A stretch of DNA of 64,000 nt from Persicaria tinctoria (lineage: Eukaryota; Streptophyta; Magnoliopsida; Caryophyllales; Polygonaceae): contig JBANSL010000004.1 of assembly GCA_037127255.1 (NCBI GenBank), forward strand, positions 55,158,318-55,222,317. Reading direction: 5' to 3'. A model generated the notes under the pieces. It was given only the letters and a program-made list of their open reading frames with translations, did no database searches and was not told where the DNA came from. The translations under genes and the position numbers were made by a program. The first letter of the stretch is position 1, and every line of letters begins with the position of its first letter. Positions 33,358 through 43,440 of the stretch are shown piece by piece.

Positions 33358-34691
33358 GGTCGATCTACCTTTATCTCCTGAGGTGACCGGATTTTTTTTC
33401 ACTCATTAAATTTTCCATAATATTCAATTCATCTTGCCAAACTCCAAATAATGATAAAAACAACCATATAATATTCTCAATAATGTAACATCATTCTCAA
33501 CATAATCATCGGATAGGAAATAAGGTAAAGAATGTGTAATATTTAGAATATGTGGTGCAAATATATGAAATAAGGCATAAATATGGCTTGTGTGATGCAT
33601 AAGCATAGGTAAGGCTAGGAATATAAACATATGAGCATTTTATGGAAAATATAAAGTCCTTCAACCTCTTCTCATGCAACATGTCAAAAGCAACTTCAAA
33701 TTTTACCTTCTTTCATGGGTTTCATAAAAATATACACTTCATTGTGACTTCCCTTTACTAGGCAATTTCATGCTATATCTCTAATGAATCCAATTTTGCA
33801 TCGTCGAGTTCAATAAAACTTCCATGACACTATTTTAAAATTTTCAATGGGGGTGATTTTTATAAACTTTGGAAAACAACATATAAGCACATAGATTGAA
33901 AATGAATTCCAAAGTAGCCATGTATAAGCAATTCAAGAAATAAACTTTAAATTATGCACAAAGTAAGCCCTTCCCTCACTCCATACTTAAACATTACAGT
34001 GTCCCCACTGTATAAAAATAAGGGTAAAGAAAGAAACTTACTAGACAGGTGTGCATGAGGTCAAAATCGAGTGATGATATTGCTGCAGAAGTGGTCGATA
34101 TCAAGGAGAAGTAGTCGATGTCAACTACAACTACTCGACGTCGAGTACAGTTGAACCTCAGGATGGTCATTCTCCTCGACCACAGGTTCGTTGCTCGTCA
34201 TGGGTGGTCGACGTCGAGTAGGGTAGTCAACGTCGAGTACTTCTGCAGCTTCTTTTTACCTGCAAGATTCATAATTTAGGCAATATCCACAATAGAAAAA
34301 CCCAAAAACAATGTTTCAAAACCAAATCCAAAAGAAAAAGCGCAAATAATGTTTAAAAGTCCTAAATTTTTATTGTCTTTATTACAAGCTCTGGACTTTA
34401 TAGTCGCTAGGCCGACTTCTTCATTGTTTCTCAAGAACCTTTAATATGGGGCCCTTCTACGCATGGCCCTTCTCCTGGATCATCTAGGTCCTGATTGTAG
34501 TACTCTAGCTCCGCTGATAGGTGGTTGTCCACATGGATGTCCCTGCCCTTCTTCTCCTTCTTTCTGGCCCTAATCCTACACAGGTTAGCTCGCCACGGGG
34601 CCTGATCTCCTCTAAAATTCTTATTAAATTTACTAATTGTTGGAGGAGAGGTAGGAATTGTACCTAATCTTATCTTTTTGTGCCCGAAACA
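33358..34691. other. Non-coding spacer of the LTR retrotransposon
   Basis: It resumes the retrotransposon after CACTA-B. It includes exact TCGACGTCGA copies near 34,136 and 34,208 and several diverged ones. No reverse transcriptase, RNase H or integrase reading was found on either strand. Confidence 0.6.
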
Positions 34692-37184
34692 TCAATCTTC
34701 GGGCTGAAAGTTAGTCGACGTCGAGTACAGGTAGTCGACGTTGAGTACAGGGACCCCATACTTAGGCTCTTGGAAGGTTTGGAGCTCGTCAGAGGAAGTC
34801 GACGTTGAGTTGGCGTAGTCGACGTCGAGTAGGGTAGTCGACGTCGAGTAGATCTTGTCGACGTCGAGTAGCTTTTTGGTCATTTCCTCAGTTGTTGTTT
34901 GCTCATTCCCGTAGTTACCTACGCTCTTTACCTCCAGCCATGGAATTTCCTCTTTTGTGGGGCTGAAAGATAAATCTAAGACCTCGTCACCTATCGTGAA
35001 GGTGAGCAATCTCTTCCTGACGCTGATGTTGGCATTTGTTGTGGCTAGAAAAGGTCTACCAAGAATAATAGGGCAAGCAGGATCTTCCACCATATCTATA
35101 ATAAGGAAATCTGCGGGAATATAGACCTTACCAACCTGGACAGGGACATTATCAACCATACTTGTAAGGATGACCACCGTATTGTTTGCCATGTATAGCT
35201 TGGCATCCACATGCTCTATTGCTCATATCTTTACCTTTGACCAGATTGATAAGGGCATGATGCTCACGCTTGCTCCTAGATCACACAATACCTCGTATCT
35301 ATGTTGTCCAAATCCCACAATAATAGAGAACTTACGAGGGTCAGGTCTCTTCTCAGAGAAATCCATCCTTTTGCAGTCGCAAGCGATTTCTGTGATTGAT
35401 CGCTTGTTGCTAAGCATCTCCTTGAGGAACTTGGCGTATGCAAGCATCTTTTGAAGAGCTTCTGTAAAAAGAATTGAAACGTTTAGTTCCTGAAGCATCT
35501 TAACAAAGCATTTAAACCTACCTGCAGTGGGATCTTTCAGCGCCTTGGAAGGGAACGGAAGCATCTTCTTTGGTTTCGGAGCGGAATCAGCCTTCAAAGG
35601 TGTTGCAGAGCCCTCGACGTCGAGTGTTGAGTCCTCTACATTGACTAGATGAGTCAACGTTGAGTGTTGTTAATGTGCAAAAGTTTCCTCGACGTCGTGT
35701 GGCTGGTCGACGTCGGGTGAATCTACTCGACGTCGAGTAGACTGGTCGACGTCGATTGGAATCGGCTCGACGTCGAGTGGATTTTCAGCTTCGTCTTTCT
35801 CCTTTTCGACCTCTGGCTCGTGTAATTTGTGTCCGCTCTGTAACTTTACAGTGGTGACATGTCCGCATTGCCCCTTAGGATTTGGATCTGTATGCCAAGG
35901 GAGCTTTCCGGATGGTCTTGGGATCTGTGTCGCGAGTTGACCCATTTGGGTCTCCATGTTCTTTTTCCAGATATCCATCTCCCCAAATCATGTATTGAGG
36001 TTGTGGAGTTGAGTCTGGATGGCGTTGGTGGATTGTTGGTGTTGTGCCTGGTTTCTTATCATCTCGTCGAGGATCATCTGTAGATCATCCTTCCGTTGGT
36101 CCCTCTCTGGATGTCCTAGAGCTCTATATGGTGGGGGGTTCCTAGGGGCACCTTGGTTGCACTGTGGTTGATAGAACCTTTGGTCCCTCATATGGCGATT
36201 GTGACCCCCTACGTAAGCTATCTCCTCATGAGTTTCTGCTAACCTGGCTTGCTCCGTATGTGGGCACTCCGGGGTGGTGTGCCGATGCGAGCCACATTCA
36301 ATGCAAGGCTGGTTAACAGATAGAAATTTGACTTGCTTGAGGAGCTTGCGATTCTGATCTTTGTAGAACTGCTCGTTGACATCAGGATTCATCTCCTTAG
36401 AAGGCTCATATATGGGCATGGATGGTGCTGGCCTCGCATAGGTGTTGTCGTCGTAATTCGCAGGAGCCCCATAGGTGTTGTTGAAGTTGGTGAGCCTTTC
36501 GATGGATGTCCACGCCTCTACTAGTGTTTGCGTGAGGTATTCGTATTGCGTGTATTGATTGATCCTCTCCTTGCTGGCTAGATCAAGAGAATTGTAGAAA
36601 CTCTCCTGAATTACATATGGTGGTTGCACATGAGTAGGACAAGATTGCAGCAGATCCTTGTATCGATCCCATGCTCGTGCTAGCGGTTCTCCAGGCTTTT
36701 GTTTGAAAGTTGTAATCTTCTGGCGGAGGAGCGCTGTCTTGGCGGGAGGAAAAAACTTGTTGAGGAACGCATTCCTAACCTTTTCCCATGTTGTGAGAGA
36801 TCGCGCACGTAGTCTTTCAAGCCACTTTAATGCTAGACCTGCAAGAGACCAACGAAAACCTTTCTTTCTTACGTATTCAAGAGTAGCACCTTCAGCAATA
36901 GTTTGACACATGTCAGAAAATATGGTAATATGAGCGAGAGGACATTCATTAAATCTCCCTTCAAAAGCATTATTTTTAATTTCAGTAAGGAAAGCAGTGC
37001 GAATTTCAAAGTCATTAGGAGGCACTATCAGAGTCGGGTGCAAGTAATCCTTTGCAGTGGTTGGATATAGGGCAAGCTCAGCCTAAGCCTGCCTCGCGCG
37101 TGCTTCTTCCCGATCAGCGCGTGCTCTCTTGGCAGCGAGAGTAGCATTGTTGGCCGTTATCTCCCTCTGAAGCCTCTCGATCAT
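34692..37184 (-). pseudogene. Gag-protease polyprotein of the LTR retrotransposon
   Basis: One minus-strand frame of 831 codons from ATG 37,184 to 34,692. It is broken only by four in-frame stops (TAG 37,083, TGA 35,988, TAA about 35,668, TGA 35,223). Blocks in order: a coiled-coil-like start (MIERLQREI), gag core (LKWLERLRARSLTTWEKV), an intact CCHC zinc knuckle (CIECGSHRHTTPEC), an Asp/Val-rich linker, the protease active site LCDLGASVSIMP and ILGRPFLATTNAN. The C-terminus has repeated LDVDY-YSTST-type peptides encoded by TCGACGTCGA DNA. The element stops after protease, as in gag-only plant elements that borrow enzymes. Confidence 0.85.
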
Positions 37185-37366
37185 CTCATCTTGTGTTTCG
37201 ACAGTCACCGTGATCCTTTTCAATCTAGAGTGGATGTGTATAACACATTACAGGTCGTCTAAGGCATCAAACTCAGGTGGTTGACCAGAACTGCGCACAC
37301 ACCTGCAAAAGAAAACTCAAGGAAAACGTGAAATCAAACTACCTAAGGCGCGAATGATTGCTTCCC

Positions 37367-37380
37367 CGGAAGCGGCGCCA
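37367..37380 (-). other. Primer binding site, tRNA-Asp-like
   Basis: CGGAAGCGGCGCCA, two bases different from the tRNA-Asp 3' end, lies four bases from the LTR at 37,385. This places the element's 5' end on the right. Confidence 0.7.
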
Positions 37381-37384
37381 ATTT

Positions 37385-39180
37385 TGTTGTAGGAGGAAAT
37401 CGAGTTCAAAAATATAATAATAAATCAAATCAGATTGTGCCCACGCAAATAAAATTCAAGACTTCCTCCCGTTGTAGCAAAAGGAAGTCAGGATCGATCC
37501 TCAGGGAAGCTGGTCAGCGGATCTCAGATAGCCAGCAAATCACGTCCAGAAGTCAACTCAGAGTACTCGAACTCGACTAGGGTGTAGTCGACAGGGGTCT
37601 CGCAGAGTCAATTTCGAGTAGAAATAACGAATCCAGGCAACAAGAGTAGTCGACGTCGACTAGGTCTCCTCGACTTCGATTAGGTTGGTCGGAGTCGAGC
37701 ACCTGCAGAGACAAAAACGAGCAGCGATCTCGAGCAGAAACCCTAGATCGAAAGTTAGTAGTCGATGTCGAGTAGAAAGCAGAAACCGTTTTGTTTGTGT
37801 CGGCGAAAGATGGCCGAAGAGTTCAAGGGTGGAAACAAGGTATGGACAGAAAATAAACAGATTTGCAGATTTTTGAATGTAAACAATTAAACGAAAACTT
37901 ACAAGATCGGGGTTTGCAACAACGATAACCAAACATGTATAAGGCAAGATAAAGAGAAATAATCATGCAAATCACATCAAATGATCGAGCTTTCACCTTT
38001 TTCAACAATTAGACTACTCTTTCAAGAAACCCTAATTGTATCTACCAATCTTATGTTTATAATCCAAGTGGTTAACCTAAATCTCTATTAATTGGGTAAT
38101 AAACATATAAAAGGTAGTGGATGATCAAAACATAATAAAAGTCGAATCCTTACCTCAAACATGCATGGCTATCGTCGGGCTCACCCCGACCCTAGAAGTG
38201 GGTGAACTAATCGCTCTTCATCATAGAAAAACTCATCAATAATAAAAGAAAACTAAATTGCATTAATAAAACTAAACAAAGCTTACAACCGATCGAAACC
38301 AATTCCGCTCTCGCCAAACAAACTCCTCTCGGCCACAAGCTCTCTCTCTCTACTCCTACTCGCTATGAATGTGTGTTGGAAGATACCTAAAGCTCAACCC
38401 CTAGGGCTTTATTTATAGTGTTCAATCCCCACTATTCTAGGAAAGAACAATCTATCTATATCTAAAACTTTCTATCTAAAAACATAAGATAAAGTTTGGA
38501 AATAAAACAATTAAATCTCTAATGAAAAGTAACTAATGTGGATAAATCTCTTCTTCTCTTGATGTATCTTCATGTGGATGAATAGAATTCCATATATCTT
38601 CACTTGCAAGTAATCCTCATGGCTCATAATCCACTCGATCTCGGACTCGGATTTGCTCTGGATAGTACTCGACTTCGACTAGTTTTACTCGACTTCGACC
38701 ATAATTTTTCTCCTGGGTTGCACTCGAGCTCGGGCACGTTCTGGACTCGACGGGTGTACTCGACTTCGAGTATACTTACTCAACGTCGAGTAGCTTTTGG
38801 CTCCTCGGGTGGTCTGCTTGACTTCGTGTGAAATTCTGGGCTTGGGAGTACTCGACTTCGACTAGATGTAGTCGACGTCGACTAGAACTTTGTCGAGTAC
38901 TTTTTCTCGTTTCTTGCTCGATTTGTCCTGGTTCAGCTGCTCCTTGACCTCGGACTTTCTGTAGTTGTCTTCGAGCATCTTGATGATTTCCTTTCTTTCT
39001 TCGAATTGTTGTAAATTGCCTCGATTTCTGTGAAACTAAACAGAAACTAGTATAGATTCCATATTTGGCAAATAAGCGTAAACTATACAGATTATGTACT
39101 ATTCTAACCCAAATGTATGAAATGCATGCTGAAATCGTTATGAAAGTAAGTATAGAACATGGCGAATTACGCTCACAACA
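37385..39180 (-). repeat. LTR (5' LTR of the minus-strand element)
   Basis: 1796 bp, ends TGTTGTAGG and CTCACAACA. It lacks one arm of the palindrome found in the other LTR but keeps exact TCGACGTCGA copies near 37,648 and 38,873. Confidence 0.9.
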
Positions 39181-40015
39181 GTATTGTTGGCTCTTTTATT
39201 CACTCCCCTGAAGCTTGCTTGTTTGGAGGGGAGTTTTTGCCTATGTATTTTTTAGTCCGAATTCTATTTAGTAATAACATATGGATGTAGTGAGTTGGGA
39301 AATGATTTGACCCTTGAAAGTTGTGGTCGGCCCCCATTGTTCACTAGAATTTAGAGATGAATATTTGCTAACTTGCTTATGTAAACCTTTTGGCCTTTTA
39401 TTTGTTTAGGTTGCTTCTACATAGATGGTGATAGTGTTCGTAATGGAATGGAAAAATTACACCTCTCAAGCTCGCCAAACTAGATGGATTATAACTAGTT
39501 CACTTTGATTTTATGAGACATCAAATCGAATAAGCTTAGTTTAATGATTTTGGACGAATTGGTGTATACACTAGTTAGCAATATTGTAAATTACGTCAAC
39601 CTACTTTCATTATGGTTATTAGATATTCTCCATTACATTGGTGTTTTGATATAAATAGACAATATTCGGAATCATGCTTGTTTTGTCTTGTAGATTTGAA
39701 TGACTGAGAAGCATATTTTACATTCTATCTTGCTTGTAGGCAACATCACTATTGATGTGTGTTTTTTACGAGTGGTGTTGCTATAAAAGGCTCCCCTCGA
39801 CTCTTTTTAATTTAGTATTAATATTTCAAAATTTAGCACCACACAATTCTCGACGTTTTTACAGGTCAAAATAATGCTTTCAAGTTATGGTTATACATAT
39901 CTAAACGTTAAGACATGTTCTCGACGTTTTAATATGTTAATAAAAGTTGTGTGATGTGGCAACAAAGAAAATATTCTCGACGTTTTTATATGTCATTAAA
40001 ATTTCATTTTTGGTG

Positions 40016-40802
40016 CTTAATTAATTTCTGGGGATTTTGAAGCTTTAACTTAGTAAACACATCCGTATAAGGGAAAGCACTCTGAAGCATCAAATAACTG
40101 GAGTTCAATCTTGTTTTGCAATCAAGATTTAATTTTTTGGAACAATCAAGTCCTAGTACTCAAGCCTTATCTTTAAACTTGTCAAATCTTTTTGATGTTG
40201 CACACCAAAATAAGACACAGTTACGAATTTTCTCAATATTAGAGGACCAATCACATTAATAAACCATCTTGCACAATCAAGTTCAAAATATGTGCACTAC
40301 ATCGCATGTGTAGGAAATCACCACCCAACATAAGAGATCTAAAATCACCACCCAAAGAGGCCAAGAAGATGGATCCGCCACAATAATTCCAACTTCCCTG
40401 CAAAAGCAAAAAAAAAAAATCTCAGATTTAGATTTTAGAGCGTATCAAAAGATATGAAACCTCATATTTTAGAGCAATAGTTCAACTTCAACGGTCCGAA
40501 ATCACACTCAAAACAAACCAATAGTCCGAAATCACACTCACGACACAAAATCAGATCCAAATCTCTCCTATTTAGAGCCCCAATTCGCAATAGTTCAACT
40601 CATATTATGAAATGAACATGAACATTGAATTTCAAACTCAAAATATAAAGAGATTAGAGTAGGGAGTTAATGGTTAGGGTCCTTGGGGATGGTGGACATG
40701 GGTGGCCAACGATTAGTGGAGGCAGTTGACGGCGACTGTGGAGCATCGAATCTTGGAGGTATGGAATGAGGGTTGTTGCCTGTTGTGATTCTGTGAGCCG
40801 AG

Positions 40803-40848
<46 letters not shown>

Positions 40849-41250
40849 TATGCCAACAATGTATTGTGAGGCGACCGGTGAGACGGTCCGCGGCAACTCT
40901 AAGCTAGGACTCGGCGGTGACTAGTGAGGATGTGAGGAGAGAGCCAAGGTCAACAAGTTCGATTAGGAAAGTAGACTTCTGTGAGATTGTGGGTGACATG
41001 ATGAGGGTGAGCCAAGAATGAAGATAAAGTTTATATATTTTTTATATAAAATATATAAATAATATTTTATAATGTAGATGATGGCGGATCGGATCGAGTG
41101 GTGGGTGATTGGTCGGGTGTGGGTGAAAATAATATCAACCATATCTGACTCGATCCAGCATCCACTCATCCACCATCCACTTTCCACTCGCTTTTTTCTG
41201 AGTTTTCACCCACTTTTCGGGTTGGATGCAGATGAAATTGCCATCCCTAT
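40016..41250. other. Unassigned stretch with AG microsatellite and hAT-like end
   Basis: No gene recognised. It includes an AG run (40,806-40,845). A GGATCGGATCGAGTGG...TGGGTG region at 41,080-41,250 ends AATTGCCATCCCTA, a typical hAT end, without a matching left end. Confidence 0.45.
40806..40845. repeat. (AG)20 microsatellite
   Basis: Forty bases of uninterrupted AG dinucleotide. Confidence 0.97.
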
Positions 41251-41255
41251 ACTAA

Positions 41256-42530
41256 ACTTGCGAGACTTGTTCCACAAGGGTCTACTTTGGATTGTTTGGA
41301 ATGGTCAATCCATAAATGTATGAACTGATTCGTGGCTTGACAATCTTTCACTGGATTGTTTCTGGGAAAACCATAACAAAGATCTATGGGTTTCAAACCT
41401 CTTGGATGACCAAAAAAAATAGAAGGAAAGCCTCCTCTAACTTAACTCTTCCCATCAAAGATAATTCAAAATATACTAATCATTAAAATTCACGATTGGG
41501 ACACACTTAACAAACTGATTTGGAAACCAAATACAAATTCATCCTTCATGACAAAATCAACGTATAAACTTATCAACCAAGCCCCACATGATGACAACAA
41601 CTAACCTTATATTTGGAAGCTTAATATTTCCCCTAAAATCAAGAACTTTATTTGAAAAACATCAATTGATGGACTATCTACAAAAGTACGATTGAATAAA
41701 TATTTTAAAAAGGTATCCTCCTAATGTTGCCTTTATAACTAGGAAGAAGAAGACACTCAACACCTTTTCTTCGCATGTCCAAAAAGGCAATAATGCAATC
41801 GATAATATCTAGATACGAAACAATAACAGGAAAGAATTTCCTGTTCTCGACGGTAAATCATAACTTTCTGTATAACCTCATAACTATGAAGGAAATAAAT
41901 AAAAACTTTAATGAGTTTTCTTATGGCATGCGATTTGGAAACTGCGAAATAGTATTACTTTCAACAAAAGCAGAAACACATAAATAGTACAAATCATTCA
42001 CCATACAATTACGGACAAGAATAACTAGAATCAGACACAAACAAAAGAAACCAAACAACAACTGAGAAAACAAAGGTACCAAAATGAGAACGTCCATGAA
42101 GAGGCTTCTACAAACTAAATGTAGATGACTCTATTAAACCATCGAGCGACTGCAACGTCGGAGTACTCATTCGGGATAGTAATGGCACATTTTTAAGCTT
42201 ACGTTCCTGTCGGGGTCGGTGTTACAAACAAGAGCAATAGCCTTCCTTACTAAAATGAAGATAGCAATAAAAAAGAAATAAGGAACATTATAGTTGAAGA
42301 GGACAGTCTCGAAGTAATCACAGTCATCGAAGATAGCACCAAAGTATCGAGAGAAATTTTCAGAGCAATTGAGGAGATCCACACATTGAAAAAAAAAAAA
42401 CCTTTGACAATATCTCTTTCAAACAAGCATGCGGATAATCAAATACTGGTGTTGATTATATAGCTAAAGCTATGATGAATTGTATCAGGATTAACCTCCT
42501 CTGTACAAAGAGTTGTGTATCAAAGAAGAC
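41256..42530 (+). pseudogene. L1-type LINE remnant (end of RT, zf-RVT, RNase H)
   Basis: Plus-strand pieces in several frames match the C-terminal part of plant LINE ORF2. They include GLLWIVWNGQSINV and DSWLDNLSLDC, then a block with ISPKIKNFIWK character, an HLFFACPK-type zinc-ribbon remnant, and near 42,450 a VDYIAKAMM segment typical of the RNase H tail. Multiple stops and frameshifts make it an old copy. No polyA or target duplication seen. Confidence 0.6.
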
Positions 42531-42573
42531 TTCGTAATTTTCAGCTAATGTTAAAAAAACATTGCCTTTTACA

Positions 42574-42964
42574 TAGGGTTGTTATTTGAGCCGAACGAGC
42601 CAAGTATTGTTTGTTCATATTCAGTTCATTTATAATATGAACGAGCTCGAGCCGAGCCTAAATTTTGACTCGAGCTTTTAAATGTGCTCATATTCGGCTC
42701 GTTTAGGAAATGAGCGAGCTCGAGCCGAGCTTTTTTCGAGCTCTGGGCAATTTTACTTGCTCATTATACAGTAAGTTAAAGGAAATTTTATAAATTTCAT
42801 AAAATTCGAGCTATTCGAGTTTAATTCGAATGAGCCGAGTTTTAGACCGAGCTTAAAAATGTGTTCATATTTGACTCGTTTAGAAAATGAACGAGCTCGA
42901 GTCGAATTTTTATCGAACGAGTACGAATCGAATTCGAGCTACTCGTGTTCACATGACAATCCTA
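42574..42964. mobile_element. hAT MITE upstream of the BAG gene
   Basis: 391 bp, ends TAGGGTTGTTATTTGAG and the inverse of TAGGATTGTCATGTGAA, with near-perfect 8-bp duplication CTTTTACA/CTTTTACT (42,566-42,573, 42,965-42,972). The interior is made of repeated GAGCTCGAGCCGAGC and GAACGAGC blocks. A related copy lies at 48,381-48,767. Confidence 0.85.
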
Positions 42965-43119
42965 CTTTTACTGTAGTGAAAGTGTGAAAATGTGAGTGTA
43001 GAGAAAAATGGCCAAAAACAATTTCATCTTTCGGTGTAACCCCTACTTTTACAGCAGTGAAAGTGTGAAACTGTGAGTGTAGGGAAAAATGGCCAAAAAA
43101 TTTCATCTTTGGGTGTAAC
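42965..43119. repeat. 81-bp tandem duplication in the BAG gene upstream region
   Basis: Two copies starting CTTTTACTGTAGTG (42,965) and CTTTTACAGCAGTG (43,046), sharing GTGAGTGTAG-GAAAAATGGCC and TTTCATCTT-GGTGTAAC. They lie 320-475 bp upstream of the ATG, directly beside the MITE. Confidence 0.85.
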
Positions 43120-43440
43120 ATGTGGGACCCAATATCGTAAACAAATCCTTTCCACCCAGGATCGCATTTCCCACATGCTACCCTCCTCAATCAGCACACA
43201 AGATTCTCATCTATGCCGTAATTTTTGACCACTTTCAAGGACTTGTTCGTCCTTTTCCCTCTCATTTCTCCTTTACGCGCTTCCTCCTTTATCCTTATCC
43301 ACCCTTGAATTCGTCGTCTTCCACCTGGATTTCCCTGTTTACCCTTCCTTCCACCCCCACAAAACCCTCCCCCCCTCCCTCATAGTTCAACGCTCCATTC
43401 AACCCCTACTTCTCTCTGTGAATTCCAATTCAGAGTATCC

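Larger units (their letters stand above)
25722..39180 (-). mobile_element. Full-length gag-protease LTR retrotransposon (gypsy type, no RT)
   Basis: LTRs at 25,722-27,545 and 37,385-39,180 begin TGTTGTAGG and end CTCACAACA. The 5-bp duplication GTATT flanks the element perfectly (25,717-25,721 and 39,181-39,185). A tRNA-Asp-like primer site adjoins the right LTR and a GGGGTG-containing purine tract adjoins the left LTR, so the element runs on the minus strand. Coding consists of gag and protease only (34,692-37,184). Without the nested CACTA-B it is about 8.2 kb. It lacks reverse transcriptase and integrase, so it would depend on a partner. Confidence 0.9.
21674..40015 (+). mobile_element. 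CACTA-A (En/Spm), copy 2, with nested insertions
   Basis: The left end CACTACTAGAAAAAGTGG is at 21,674. The interior matches copy 1 to about 25,470 and then continues further. It contains a hAT (23,722-24,851) and a full LTR retrotransposon (25,722-39,180). After the retrotransposon the CACTA sequence resumes and shows subterminal TTCTCGACGTTTT-ATATGTCATTAAA repeats at 39,855-40,000. The right terminus is uncertain: TTTTTGGTG at 40,015 may be a degenerate end, but it lacks the TAGTAG part and no 3-bp duplication is clear. Confidence 0.65.

Noticed and set aside
34080..35800. CRISPR-like array from regularly seen TCGACGTCGA copies
   Set aside because: Spacing is irregular, the repeat is only 10 bp, and it lies in a plant retrotransposon coding region.
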